From: Lasiodiplodia sp. COLG20
Taxonomy: Eukaryota > Ascomycota > Dothideomycetes > Botryosphaeriales > Botryosphaeriaceae
Reading direction: 5' to 3'
Length of the DNA stretch: 64,000 nucleotides
NCBI GenBank assembly: GCA_009801085.1
Contig: VNWV01000001.1
Coordinates: 4,402,001-4,466,000, forward strand
Position 1 is the stretch's first letter, and each line of letters begins with the position of its first letter. Made by a program: the position numbers and the translations under genes. A model generated the notes under the pieces. That model made no database searches, had not been told where the DNA came from, and was given only the letters and a program-made list of their open reading frames with translations. This document shows positions 1-11,880 of the stretch, one piece after another.

Positions 1-3000
1 TCTGTACGGTTTTCAGTTAGCCTGCTACTATTGAGGTAGGTGGACACATACCTCAAGCCGACGAAGGCTTTGCGATGTTGGCAAAAAGCGCATGAAGATG
101 TAGACGAACCACGCCGTCAGGATCAGCGAGACAATGAGGAATAGGGGCGTGACGGAAGCAATCACGACAATGGCTGCGATCCATCCGATAGTGTACCATG
201 CCACACTCTGAAGCTGGTCGCTTATCCCACCATCCAATGTCCCAATGTCTGACGTGACGCGATTCATCAACCGTCCAACCGGAGTGACGTCGTAGAAGCG
301 GAAGTTAGCACGGCTAACCTTCCACATGACTTCTTTGTACAGACGTTTGCCTGCCGTATAGACGATTATAAGAAGAGCGACGTCGGAAAGGAAGTACATG
401 GCCGTCAACAGCATGGCGATGATGAAGAACCAAAGCAACCAGGGCCGGACATTGGTTTCAGGAGGTGGGAGCCTATCGAAGAAACCGGAAAGCCCAAAGG
501 AGATTGCCTGTTCACCAGCCTCTTCATACGCCTCTCCCCAAGCCTTGAGGAACCAGTAATTGAATAGTCTTGCAAGTCGGAACAAGGCGAAGATTACAAT
601 GAGGACAATCCACCATCTGATCTTGCCTGCCTTGATGTATTCCCAGTAGACGGATGCAACAACTTCACCATGCTTCCTACCTTCCTCTTCGATGAATTTA
701 TCTGGCTCTGAGTCGGCTTGCTTATCTTCCTCTTCGGTAGAATCATCCTCAAGAGGGGCAATTGCTCCAGCTTGGATGCCGTCCGGTCCGTGTAGCTCTT
801 CAGTCAGCGCTTCGGCATCTATTATCTGAGCCTTGTTATCTTGTATCTCTACAATCTGATCTGCAATATGGCAAACCAGGTCAACCCTGTGAGTGACGAG
901 CAGGATGGTACGTTCTTCGACAAGCGGGCCGCGCAAAAGTCTGTGGACAATAGTCTCTGCCGTGTTGTGGTCCAGAGCTGCCAGGGGGTCATCAAGCAGA
1001 AGCGTCCTAGCTGGGCTGTAGATTGCTCTCGCCAGAGCCACTCTGGCTCTTTGGCCGCCTGAAAGGCCGACGCCGTTCTCGCCTAGGTCTGAGAGATCGC
1101 CATGCTTAAAGTTTGCCATATCAGGAGTCAGAGCACAAGCCTCCAGGACCTGCTTATACCGGGTCTCGTCAAGCGGCGATGAGAAAAGAATATTCTCTCT
1201 AATGCTCATGTGCTGCAACCAAGGAGTTTGGGCGCAGTAGCCGATCATCTCATCCGGCACAACAACCTCACCATTTCGCTTATCAAGCTCTCCAAGGACT
1301 GCCTGGAGGAGGGCTGTCTTACCTGTCCCGACTTTGCCGACGATGACTGTCAGACCAGTGGTGAACTGAAGATTTAAATTGTTTAGGACGGTATTCGCGG
1401 AGCCAGGCCAGGCGAATGAAGCGTCGTGAAAGGCAATATCGGTTCCACGCAACTCGGAATACTCTTCCTCCTTGTCAGGCTCAGCCATGAAGTCATTGAT
1501 ACGGCCGACGGCAACAGAGGCATTGAGCAGTGTAGTAATAAGACCCGGAATCTCACGAAGGCTCACAGCCAACATATTGAAGAGTTGCAGTGCAGGGAAA
1601 GCAATGTCCACGGACAGCGGCCTTCCGGCGAGAAGAGTGTATGCGAAGAACGCACAGACCGGAAACAGGCAGCCGGCCATGATATTGTTTGAGCCGATAA
1701 GCATCTGTAATGTGGTTGTGATGACTCGGAGGTTCAGCTCGCGCTGCCTAGCATCCATGATCTTGTCCAGCCATTGATCCTGCCAATCGTACCATCGGAG
1801 ATGGCGGATGGCTTCGATGAACTGTGAAGTCGCGTGGAGTCTCTGGTCGGTGGCGACACGCCGCACGCGCTCCCAGCGCAGCAGTAATCGGACGTAGCAA
1901 GCGTTGATGAGTTGAGCGGCAATGACGACGGTGACGCCGAACAGGCAGGGCCATCCTAGGAGCTTCCAGATAAGAATGACGGAAACGACCATTCGCAATG
2001 GTTTTGTGAAAATGTCTGGAAATTCCCAAAATCTCTGAGCTACTTCATACACATCGTTCCTCATCAGATTGAGAATTTTGCCCATTGAGGCAGGTTGCTT
2101 TGCTGCTTCTTTGTGGGCCTTATTATCGTGCTGAGTACGACGAAAAAAGCGGCTCAGACGAGACCAGAGACGGGCGAAAAAGGTCTTTCCTTTCGGCAAA
2201 TCGGCCGAAGGCTGGTCGATTTCGCTTCCATCACTGTCGTCCGGTTTCTTCTTTTCTTCTTCAGGTGCACCAAAAGATTTGCGAGTCAAGGTCTTCTCGT
2301 AAATCATGGTGATCATCTCGCCTCTGGACCGCTCGTAGCACCGCCTGCAAAACCACAAGGACACGACTGCGGACTGGGCAGCGACCATGCGAACAGCGAG
2401 GATTGAGGTGGCAAAAATGACGGCCTCTTTCCGACCAGAACCTCCGCGTTCAATAGCACGCAGAAGTTGCTGAAGAAGTACAGGGGCGACAAGGTCTGAG
2501 CAGATGTCAGCAGCTGGGCAGTGCAATCAGGAATGCAGATGGGCTTACTTGCTCCAGACTCCAAGATGGCAAGCGTAGTGGTAATGATCAGATCCAAGCC
2601 ATTGGCAAGCAGTAGCCGTTTGACGACACTGCCCTTGAGTTCTCTGAACAGAATGTGTAGTCTGTTATGCTGGAAATCATAAGGCAAGAACCACACATCC
2701 TCGTCGTGTAACTGTCTCTTTGCGCCAAGAGCGATCAATGAGCCCATCCAAGAGACGGAGAGGAACTGCCAGAGGGTGAGATTGTCCTCAGGGCTTCGCA
2801 GTTCAGAGGTGGGAGACGAGTAAGGCTTGCTGATGTCAGTGGTGGGCGTGTTTGGGTCTCGCATAGGCATGCCCAAAATGGCAACAACTGTGAGGGCGGC
2901 TATGCATGTTTCCGAAATAGCCAATGCTTTCGAGGCCTTGGACGCAAAAGCCGTCAAGATTAACGCAGCCAGCCGGCAGACGAATACGGTGAATAAAAGA

Positions 3001-3484
3001 CCCAAAAGGGTCAGAGGAGTGGATTTTGGGCGGTCAATGGCCACGATGAGAAGGGCGATTGCCTGGCAGGCTTAGTCAGCGTGAATGTTTCATTGGTATG
3101 CGGTGGAAGGCTTGCCCATGGCACAACATCCAGGACTCCGAGCGGCGAGTGAGGGGGAAGAATGGAGGCGCCGACGGCTAGCACGAGAGCAATGGAAGCC
3201 AGCACAAAAAGAATGGCAGTCCAGTGTGTCCATGTCTTGCGACTAGCGTGAGAGTGAGGCTCGGCAGCGAACCGCTTGGACCACTGCGGTCTTCGTTTCA
3301 GAAGAGGGCGCACTGCGTGCAGCAGAAGCACAGCTATTGCGACAGCAGCGGGGATGGTGCTGAGGTAGCGATCGGCGCGGGCCTGGTCGAGAACAGGAGA
3401 GGCGAGAAGCCACGGGCGGTCGCAGCTGTCACCGCACGCCCGCCAATGCGCCACGGGCAGCGCATCGTCCGAAGGCGATATCAT
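1..3484 (-). CDS. ABCC-family full-length ABC transporter, 3' end beyond the window
   Basis: Exons 3484-3116, 3062-2549 and 2495-52, then an intron 51-2 and at least one more exon past the left edge. About 1,109 residues are present. In order: N-terminal membrane domain (TMD0-like) with several hydrophobic segments, first six-helix domain, first nucleotide-binding domain with Walker A GKVGTGKT (about residue 683), signature LSGGQRARVALARA (about 773) and Walker B TLLLDDP (about 795), an acidic linker, and the start of the second membrane domain. The second nucleotide-binding domain must lie outside the window. Fungal ABCC proteins export or sequester conjugates and drugs at the plasma or vacuolar membrane; the YFLKAWGEAY-type segment after the linker reminds me of the Ybt1/Vmr1 vacuolar subgroup, which is an inference. 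The first intron (3115-3063) fits best as a GC-AG intron: it keeps phase and joins VPW to AIALLIV. Start is the first ATG of the long frame. Confidence 0.9.
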
Positions 3485-4370
3485 GGCAGCAGCTAGGAAA
3501 GAAACCCAGACGTGCTGGCAGAGGGGACACGGGAGACGGTGTTGAAAAGGCCGAGAGACCGGCAGAGAGAGTGGTGTGGCGGTGACGCGTTACACGCACA
3601 TCGGCACCCCGAGCACGCAACCAACCCCGGACTGCACAGCCCTCACCTGCTTGATCTACCGACGGTCGCGGCACTCGTCTGTTCTCAGAGCTTAGCCTAG
3701 CTTCTCAGCAAGATCAATGGACGATCGTGTTGGCCTGACTGTTGCCTAGAACGCGGGCTTCTTATCCCGCCGCTGCCGGCGCCTCGCTTATCGATAAGAC
3801 GCTCGGAAATACGACATTGCCTGCTCTCGCTTCGGCCTTCTGCGTCTGCCACTCCGACTCGACGCGTTGTACAACTGCGCGTCTAGACACGTCCAAAATG
3901 CATGAAGATGCGATGCTCCTTTGATCGTCCCACTCGACTTCAGCCCTCAGGCATGATGTGCGCCTGGACACCGACTCGGTGGCTTTTGGCCCCCGCTTAC
4001 CCTCCAATACAAGGCAGCATCATTCCTCGTCCACGCCGCATCATATGACTTGCGCCTAGACTGTGATCGGTATCTCGCTTGCCCTATGCGCCCCGTCGCT
4101 GAGCCTCAGCGGCTCTTGTATGCGCCCTGCCATTGGTGCTACCTGTCAGCCTTCGCTCCAACGAGTCACAATTGGGAATTGTCTTTCAGCTCAGCGCCAA
4201 TTGCAGTGTCGGCTGCTGACCATGCCCCAAAAATGACGTCTTACTACTGAACGCTGCGCCGCAACACTCCTTTGCTTTGTTGTATTTTTAGCGTTGCAAA
4301 ATAAGACACTTTATAAGCCTTACCGCGCCGCTCATTCCACTTTCTCTCTTTCTAACTGCTGTCTATCATC
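3485..4370. other. Divergent intergenic region
   Basis: Spacer between the divergently transcribed ABC transporter and the acyl-CoA oxidase-like gene. Short frames here show no family resemblance. A TATAA lies at about 4312-4316, some 55 bp before the downstream ATG, followed by a pyrimidine-rich leader. No other element is recognised. Confidence 0.5.
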
Positions 4371-6106
4371 ATGTCTAACTCGGAGGATCTGTTGACTCTT
4401 CAGCCTTTTCAAGCCGGCATTCCCACAGGCTTCGCTTCGCCAGCAGACATCAAAAATGCCTACGACAGAGCTCGGTTGATTTGCCAGCGCCATGGTATAA
4501 CCCAATATTCACCCAATAACTCCTTCTTCGACTCTAATTATGTGCAGGCCTCACTCTTCAGGATATCCTCACTCTATCGCCAAAATTTTGGAATTTCCAC
4601 CTTGACACCATTCACGCCGTCGCCAACAACTGTTTGGTGCTTCTGACTACTCATCTGAATCTCTGTGTCGGAACTTTGGGCGGGTACTTGAAGGACAGAC
4701 CGGACCTGGCGCCAATTATTGACAAGCTTCTGAAGTTTGAAATCAATGGCCAGTATCTTCTCACTGAAGTCGGGTGGGGAGTCGATGCCGATGAGCTGAA
4801 GACAACGGCAACCCTACAACCCGATGGTACTTTCGACCTCCACACCCCCTATCAGCGGGCCGCCAAGTTCATGTCACCAAACACGCTCGATGCCGGAATG
4901 CCGCGTGGTGGCATCGTATTCGCACGCCTCATCGTCGACGGAGAAGACAGGGGTGTCCGGCCTTTCTGGATGCTGCTCCACGACAGCGAGAAGATGGAGG
5001 AAGGCGTCATCTCCTACGCCCTGCCCAAGCGCGCCGGAACCCAAGCCACCGACCACGCCGTAACACTGTTCAACCACAAGCGCCTCCCCGAAGAATCCCT
5101 CCTGGGCACCCTAGACAAGCCCGCCGACCCCGTCGCGCACTTCACCAGCATCGTCGCGCGCGCCAGCATCGGCACCCTCTCGCTCTCCACCGTCAACGTG
5201 CCGTGCCTGAAGCTCAGCACCTACATCGCCGCCAAGTACTCGCAGCGCCGCACCGTCACCGGGCCGGACGGCCACACCCAACTCCCCATCCTCTCCTACC
5301 GCACCCAACAACGCCCCATCCTCCACGCCCTCGCCCAATCCCTCGTCTGGGCCGCCGCCGCCCAGCGCACCACCGCCACCTTCTCGTCGCCGGACTCGCC
5401 GCTCGCCCTCCGCTCCGCCCTCGCCATCGCCTTCAAAACGGCCATCCAATCCCAGACGCAATCCACGCTCACCGTCCTCGCCGAGCGCTGCGGCGCCCAG
5501 GGCCTGTACGAGCACAACGCCATCGTGTCCTGCCAGAACCTCATGCGCGGCAACTCGCTCGCCGAGGGCGACGTCGTCGTCATCGCCATCCGCCTCATCA
5601 CCGACCTCCTGCTGCACAGGGACCACCCGCTGCCGCCACTCGCCTTCCCGGACGCCCCGCTGGCGAAACTCGCGGCGGGGTTGCTGGACGAGGCGCGGGA
5701 GGTGTTCGACGCGCTGCCCGAGGGCGGGGCGCGGGATGTGACGGATGCAGCGTTCAATGCAAGGGTCTTGCCGCTGTGTAAGCTTGTGGCGGAGGCGGTG
5801 GGGTGGAGCGTCGCGTTCGATGCGGCGAGGAGCGCGGGCGTGGCGGGGGATGTGTTGGCTGTGTTTGAGGCGGGGTGCGTGGGGCAGGTTGAGAGTTGGT
5901 TTGTGGAGAGTTTGGGGTGGAAGAGGAGGGAGATCGCGAGGAGGGAGGAGGAGGCGTTGTCGGCGCTGTATGGGCGGTTTGATGAGTTGGTTGATGGGTT
6001 GGGGGTCGAGGCGTATGCGAGGGTGCCGTTGATGACGGAGGAGGCGTGGGAGGCGTTTGTGGGGAGGTTGCCGAGGTTTGAGAGGGAGAGGGTGGGGGAT
6101 GAGTAG
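4371..6106 (+). CDS. Acyl-CoA oxidase/dehydrogenase-like protein
   Basis: Exons 4371-4494 and 4548-6106 give 560 residues; the 53-bp intron has GTATAA, CTAAT and GTGCAG signals and the join reads RHG-LTLQDILTLSPKFW. The middle region (PRGGIVFARLIVDGEDRGVRPF, then the LFNHKRLPEESLLG segment) matches the substrate/FAD-binding beta-domain of acyl-CoA oxidases, and helical domains follow. Acyl-CoA oxidases do the first, H2O2-forming step of peroxisomal beta-oxidation, but this protein is shorter than canonical enzymes (about 660-700 residues) and ends in GDE with no PTS1, so substrate and location are unclear. The sense strand is C-rich at 5250-5650 and strongly G-rich after about 5800, an abrupt compositional switch inside one exon. 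The family is convincing; the precise activity is not. Confidence 0.8.
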
Positions 6107-6234
6107 GTTGGGGGATATCATTGGCTATTCTTTTGGTAGTGAAATACTGGTATCTTGTTGCTGTCTTCTTTTCTCAATATTGCATGGCAGTGCCTCTCAT
6201 TTTCAAATGTATCGATTGAAAATAGACCATAGTA

Positions 6235-8151
6235 TTAACCCAATCTGAATATACGGTCTTTTGAAATCGATCCCAGCTCCCTGAACATGCGAAGATCACC
6301 CCAAAAATGCCCAAACCGCTCTACATAGTCATCGAACCGGTAAAGTACTAAGAAATAAGCTTTGTTCCGGTGAACACGCCAAAAAATCACATCCCATGTC
6401 TCTGTGGCCAATCTTTCCTCAAGATTTGTTCCTTTGGTCTGCCACAGAGTATAGAGTTCTACGAACCGAAAACGGAGCTCTCTAGTGTGTGCAAAAACAA
6501 CAGGTGACCAATAGTACTGACAAGAGAGGGCATCAGGATACCGACGCTCGACACTGAACCTGCACTTAAAAGTCGGGGCTCTTATGTGGATGTACTTAGA
6601 GGCCAACTCGTTCTTGATACTCCCCCCAGACACATAATAGTATTTCTTGAGCGAAACGATATCTCCGTTCAAAAGCTCGACAGATACATTTATTGTGCTG
6701 GGCTTGATGGAGAGCTTACCTAGGGACCGGAGTTTCTCATAGAGACAGTCGTGGTCACCAACCTCGCCTTTCCAGCCGGTCCAAGACCAACTGGGAAGTT
6801 GAATATTCCTTCCTGTAGACCCCTTAATATCCCACATCAAGCCTTCGAAAAATGCGGACGTCCAAAAAGCATGTATGGGTATGCCCCATAGATGCCCTTC
6901 CATCCCTAGTGATCCCTCTAGGGCACCGAAGATTCCGAGAAGAGCATTCATCCTATCCTCTTGATATGAAACATTGCGTTTGGAAAACTCGGAGATGTGC
7001 TGCCAGATATCGTGCGACGACCAAGCGCTGATCCCCCCGCATAAGCGGCGTTGGAGCTTGCGGGGTGATTTACCTATCATCCGGCGAATCGGCTCTTCGA
7101 TTCCTTCGGAAAGTAAAGGGTCATTGCATTCAAAATATGCGCCGTACTCGGTAAAAGCAAGTCTCCGCCGGGATATTGCCGCCTCTTGGTACGTCCAGCC
7201 TCTTGAAGCCCACTTTGACTTTTTGATCACTCTTGTTGGATGAGGAAAGGCAGCAACAAGAAGACCATCCTCCAAGTCCACATGCGGCTGAGGAATCCTC
7301 GGAGCGCCTCTGATTCCTGGAATGCCGTGTTCCGGTCCGGATCCAGCTGCGGCTATGATGGTGATGCGCGCATTGTGATATATGAGATGCATCTTGCTGA
7401 TTTGATCATGTTTCTCGTCTTTTCGATCTTGTCGGATACAGTATCGATCAACCCAGAGATAACGTATTCCAAGCTTCTTCGTCACTTCTAAACCGTCCTC
7501 AATAGTTTTCGGTGCAGTGTTTGGGAAGTCGACTTGTGCCGCCCCTTTATCTCCTACGCCCCAGACGTAAGAGAGCGCGGCGTAATCGAACCCTAGAGTG
7601 GCAGGCACTATATTTCTGGTATGGACATCGATGACTCGCATACCGAGTATGGATTCGGGCTCAGTGAGCTTAGCGCAGCTGCTGATGTGTGATACGCAGC
7701 ATTCGTCCAGCCAGGCGGTCAGTTGTGTGAAATCGATTTCTGCGTTTAGAAGGACCTCTTGGCTGGGTTTAATCCCAGCAGTAGAACGAGCCACAGCCAA
7801 AAGTGAATCAGGTAGAATTTCATCGATCTCTGTGACACTTAACAGATTGGGATAGGAGATTGTTTCGGTTAAAGAATAGTACTTTGATGTAAACCGACGC
7901 CGCTGACGGTAGATATGCAGAAAGAGCCGGCATAACGGGCATGCTGAGTTGACTGTCATATGTGCAACGTCGGGCACATCGACGACTCCCATTCGGGATC
8001 TGTGCGAAAAGTACTTTCTGAGATCTGGAGCCTTGCATCTTGAACATAAGCCGTCCCAATCTCGAGAAATAGTACCCTCCGGTGTTGAAGAATGTTTGAT
8101 GGAGGGACGAGGGGGTGGTTCTCTCGTAGATCTAGTGCGATCGAGAGACAT
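6235..8151 (-). CDS. HET domain protein (heterokaryon incompatibility)
   Basis: Single exon of 638 residues from the first in-frame ATG at 8151; the open frame runs to 8229 but only through a GTG. The N-terminal part has a CSRCKAPDL cysteine pair and a CPLCRLFL segment. The HET core follows: YAALSYVWG, then GIRYLWVDRYCIRQD (the conserved W-D-x-C-I-x-Q-D block), then IYHNARITIIAAAG and RGWTYQEAAISRRRLAF. HET proteins trigger programmed cell death when genetically different hyphae fuse; many fungi carry dozens and most have no assigned partner. No NLR or HeLo domain is attached. Neighbours give no hint of a partner. The A+T-richer composition than the flanking catabolic genes is usual for the family. 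Confidence 0.93.
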   Translation of the reverse strand: MSLDRTRSTREPPPRPSIKHSSTPEGTISRDWDGLCSRCKAPDLRKYFSHRSRMGVVDVPDVAHMTVNSACPLCRLFLHIYRQRRRFTSKYYSLTETISYPNLLSVTEIDEILPDSLLAVARSTAGIKPSQEVLLNAEIDFTQLTAWLDECCVSHISSCAKLTEPESILGMRVIDVHTRNIVPATLGFDYAALSYVWGVGDKGAAQVDFPNTAPKTIEDGLEVTKKLGIRYLWVDRYCIRQDRKDEKHDQISKMHLIYHNARITIIAAAGSGPEHGIPGIRGAPRIPQPHVDLEDGLLVAAFPHPTRVIKKSKWASRGWTYQEAAISRRRLAFTEYGAYFECNDPLLSEGIEEPIRRMIGKSPRKLQRRLCGGISAWSSHDIWQHISEFSKRNVSYQEDRMNALLGIFGALEGSLGMEGHLWGIPIHAFWTSAFFEGLMWDIKGSTGRNIQLPSWSWTGWKGEVGDHDCLYEKLRSLGKLSIKPSTINVSVELLNGDIVSLKKYYYVSGGSIKNELASKYIHIRAPTFKCRFSVERRYPDALSCQYYWSPVVFAHTRELRFRFVELYTLWQTKGTNLEERLATETWDVIFWRVHRNKAYFLVLYRFDDYVERFGHFWGDLRMFRELGSISKDRIFRLG

Positions 8152-8512
8152 CTTCGACGTGAGTGACGACGCACCTGTGGGGGACGTTGTTCTTTTAAGA
8201 TGATTGTTGCGATCACGACGGGGTGACACAGAAGTGGGGCCACGTCAAATTTCTGCCTGGCGAGGCAGTGTCAGCCTGCAGACATATCGAAAGGCGAGGC
8301 TTCTTCCTCGATTTGCTGACATGCATACGTGTGTCAGCCTCGCATCTGTAACCTCCTGCGCTATAGGCCATTCGGTTTGAGGGTTGGCAAAGGCTGTGTC
8401 GTATCTTTAAGCAATACCCTCACGCATACTGCTATCGAATTTTCCCCCTTATCTTCTTCCTCGTTTTCTCTTCCCGTGTTCAACCCCAAAACTTAACCTG
8501 CTCTATGACCAC
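8152..8512. other. Intergenic region, no gene seen
   Basis: Spacer holding the HET gene 5' region and the 3' flank of the neighbouring reductase. I see no RNA gene or repeat. Confidence 0.4.
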
Positions 8513-9789
8513 TCACAAATACTCCTCCAAGTTATCCCTCAAACTTTCCTCCAACCTCGTCCACCCGGGCCTCCCCATTTCCTTCAAAATCTTTTCTGCT
8601 CTCGCCGCTGGATGAATAACGCTAGGGTCGTCTTCAAGACCTGGAATATCATCCATAAACTTCCGGCCAGGAAACATGGTGCGAAGAATGCGCAGCAGGC
8701 TATTCCAGTTCCAGGGGGCTGCGAAGGCGAAGACGCGCTCATTTTGGATGTCGGGGCGCGTCAGAAGCGCGAGGTGGAGACGTGCTGTATCTTGTACGTC
8801 GACAAAGTATTCTATGGCGATGAAAGGATTAAGAGAAACACTGGTCAGTCTACGTATGTTGGAAGTAGTGCAGAGAGAATCCACGTACGAGGCTTCCATG
8901 TGCTAAGCCTGGCCTCGGTTGATGCGTTTTTGAAGAGCTCGGTGATCCAGCCGGATGTCGTCGGGTGTCCCTGATGCTTGTAATCGAGGCTCTTCCCGAA
9001 GTTGCAGTTAGGCAAAACTAATGGTCAAAGTGGTCAGCTTGGGAATCCTCGTTTATGTGATCCTCTTCCATGGATACAAGCTTGACGAGGGCGGACTACG
9101 CAAGACCTACTTGTATTAACCACAAAGGCCGGCTTCTCCTCTTCCACCCATTTCCAAACGGCCTGCTCCGACTGAGTCTTGCTCGCGGCATACACGGCCA
9201 ATCCCCTGCTCTCATCGTACGGCGGGTCCGCCCATGCCTCGGCCACGGCTTCCTCGTTCCATGATTTCTCCGTGATGTCGAACGCCACTCCAGGCTTGGG
9301 GGAGTAGGCCGCAGTGGACGAAGACGTCAGCACGAAGCGCTTCACGCCGGGTTCCTTGGCGGCGGAGCGCAGGGCGTTGAGAGCGCCGGTGATGACGGTC
9401 GGTATCACGACGTTCGGGTCCGGCGAATCGCCCATGACGGAGGCGACGTGGGCGATGCCAGAGACGCCTGTGCGTTAACGTCAGGTGGTATATTCCTACA
9501 ATAATTGACTCGAGCCGTGATACGAAGAAAAGCGCAGACCTTTCACGGCCTCATCAAAAGCGTTGTCGGCAGCCATGTCGGGAACATGGACGAGCGAGAA
9601 CTTCCCGGCGCCGTACTTCTGATCGAACAAGTCCTGCACCCACTGGTTCTTCTCCAGAGACCGCACGGTTCCGCGGACCCAGAAGCCTGACTGGAGGAGC
9701 TGGTCTGCCACATGGCTGGCGAGGAAGCCGTTGACGCCGGTGACGAGGACGAGGGAGCCGCGTGGGAGGGCCGAGTCTTGACTGGACAT
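8513..9789 (-). CDS. NAD(P)-dependent epimerase/reductase, aldehyde-reductase type (extended SDR)
   Basis: Four exons (9789-9540, 9467-9111, 9017-8889, 8811-8513) sum to 1,035 nt and 344 residues with phase kept at each join (VKG-VSGIAHV, NT-ILPNCNFGK, WKP-QYFVDVQD). Family marks: Rossmann motif VTGVNGFLA near the N-terminus, VKRFVLTSSS, catalytic YAASK, the NTILPNCNFGK block and the YFVDVQDTARLHLALL block typical of fungal aldehyde reductase II and dihydroflavonol-reductase-like SDRs. Such enzymes reduce aldehydes or ketones with NADPH in the cytosol; the substrate is unknown. The N-terminal exon alone and the later exons appear as separate frames, which could be mistaken for three genes. 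Confidence 0.9.
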
Positions 9790-10425
9790 GTTTGCGGCGA
9801 GAGGTGCGAGAGATGGTTTTGGGAGAAGAATGATGATTTCAAATTTCTAAATGCTGCCTGCGGGGTCAATTCGACACTACGAATCCTTCGGACATGATGG
9901 CGGAATGTGGGGATTCCGCCTCTTTGGGATTAGTAACGACTCTCATGCAGTGGAGGACAAGAAGGAAGGTGGGCGGAAGGCATGTCAGCATTTTGTAAAA
10001 CACCAGGTAGACGCGCCATCACGTGACTTTGCTTATCAAGCTTGAATCCAGCAGGCAATTGCGTTTCCCTTCGGTGCCCAACGCGGGTTTCTTCGATCTC
10101 TCTCACAGACTTACTGATCAATCGTCACCAAAATGCAAAAATGCAGATATTGGCTATTAAAGTTCTCTTAAACGCAGCCGTGGAGAAAAAGTCCGGTAGC
10201 GATTCGGCAAACGACGATAGTCCGAAGGCCGAGACCGCAGGGCGTCGGTGGCCTCCGAGCTTTGCCCCTCCGCAAACCTTACGCAACGACGATCACTGCG
10301 ATAGGAGACCTCCGGACCCCTCCATCCTCAAGCCTATATAAAGCTCACTTCCAAGGCATCTACTGCTCATACAAACCAAGAACATTACACACACACAGAG
10401 CTGCTGTCTCACCAAAACTTTCAAA
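9790..10425. other. Divergent intergenic region before the xanA-like gene
   Basis: Promoter region shared by the reductase and the dioxygenase gene. Apart from the TATA box at 10335 and a short CA run just before the ATG, nothing is recognised. Confidence 0.4.
10335..10342 (+). promoter_or_regulatory. TATA box of the xanA-like gene
   Basis: TATATAAA lies 84 bp upstream of the ATG at 10426, followed by a CA-rich leader. Position and sequence fit a core promoter; there is no direct evidence of the transcription start. Confidence 0.55.
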
Positions 10426-11698
10426 ATGCCCCACTCCGTATCTCCGTCCGTTCAGCCCCTCCCGAGGGCTCCCGGCTCTGACGTCGACTTCGGCGCCGTC
10501 GTCACCGGCCTTGATGTAGAGAACATGAGCGGTAAGTTGTGAACATGAACATGACTGTTACTTGATGAAATGGGTTCTACGCAATAAGGGTGCACTCCGG
10601 GGATCGGTAACCACCTTGGGTAAGTAAAACACGTCAAACCGCTATCATGACGACAGCAGGCTGACTTCAAGCCCCACAGATGCCGACTTCGACCTCCTGC
10701 ACGACGCCCTGTACCGCAACAGCGTCGTCGTGATCAAGACCACGCCGCAGCTGTCGCCCAAGGCCCAGTACGAGCTGACGCAGCGCTTCGACCCTGCGTC
10801 GTCCAACTACGGCCACGGCAAGACGCTCGACGCGAAGCGCTCGGTCCTGCATCCCGACCTCAAGACGATTCCGCACCAGTCACAGGTGCAGGTCATCGGC
10901 AACGGCTTCATCGAGTCGTACGAGGGGCTCAGCAACATCCAGCTGCGGCACCCGCACCACCGCAAGTTCCACAAGACGCACGTGCCGGACGCCGAGGACC
11001 TGGACTTCACGCGCTTCTTCCGGTGGCACATCGACGCGGCGCTGTACGCGCTGAACCCGTCGCGCGTGACGTCGCTGCTGGCCGTGAAGGTGCCCAAGGG
11101 CCGCCGCCAGACGTGCCGCTACGACGACGGCACCGGCGACGAGCTCGACGTCCCGCTCGGCACCACCGCCTTCGTCAGCGGCTACCGCATGTACGACCTG
11201 CTGTCCGAAAAGGACAAGGACTTCGTGCGCTCCAGCAGGGTCGAGTACGCGCCGCACCCCTACGTCTGGATGTCGACGGCCGCCTCGCGCTCCACCGGCC
11301 TCGGCATGATCAGCGAGGCCAAGGAGCTGCCCGAGTCGGAGCTGCCGCCCGTCGAGCAGGACAAGATCATGGTGCTGCCCATGTGCTGGAAGAACCCCGT
11401 GACCGGCCGCCTCGCCCTGCAGGTGCACCCCAGTGCGGTGCGCAAGATCCACCTCGCGGATGGCAGCGTGATCGACGACCTCGAGACGGTGCGCGAGACG
11501 ATCTACCGCCTGCAGCGCCCGGCCATTTCGCCGCAGTACGTCTACCCGCACGACTGGGAGGAGGGCGACCTGGTGCTGTTCAACAACCAGGGCGTCATCC
11601 ACTCGGTCGTCGGTGCCTTCGCCGAGGACGAGGTCAGGTTGTTCAGGCAGTGCAACTTGGCCGCCAGCACGAGGCCGGTGGGACCCGACGAGGAGTAG
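10426..11698 (+). CDS. xanA: Alpha-ketoglutarate/Fe(II)-dependent xanthine dioxygenase
   Basis: Exons 10426-10531 and 10680-11698 encode 374 residues (join ENMS-DADFDLL). It is a TauD-type dioxygenase: metal ligands H152 and D154 in RWHIDAALY, distal His at about 343 in GVIHSVVGAF, and the co-substrate arginine in LFRQCNLAAS. Length, the RYDDGTGDELDVPLGTTAFVSG block and ligand spacing agree closely with Aspergillus nidulans XanA (ligands H149, D151, H340 as I recall), which oxidises xanthine to urate without molybdenum cofactor. It is expected in the cytosol, in purine catabolism. The intron (148 bp) is long for this locus and contains a second GTAAGT, so an alternative donor is possible. No other purine gene is nearby. 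The long antisense frame over exon 2 is a G+C artefact. Confidence 0.8.
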
Positions 11699-11880
11699 GA
11701 CAGCCACAAATTGGCTGAGGAGTATCGTTTTCCTTTCTTCCCTTTTTATTGATAGATAGAGCGTTATGAATTATTCGAATCTTTGCACTAAATGTTCCCC
11801 TGACGCCGTCGATTAGTATGCCAAACGCCGCTCGCTCACTTTTCCTACCGTATGCCACTCTTCTATATCTATCCCTCCCC

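Noticed and set aside
5111..6121. 336-codon open frame on the minus strand opposite the acyl-CoA oxidase-like gene
   Set aside because: Composition is Arg/Pro/Gly-rich with no family resemblance; it is a shadow of a GC-rich coding exon.
10880..11707. 275-codon minus-strand frame opposite the xanA-like gene
   Set aside because: Same cause: high GC at third positions leaves the antisense frame open.
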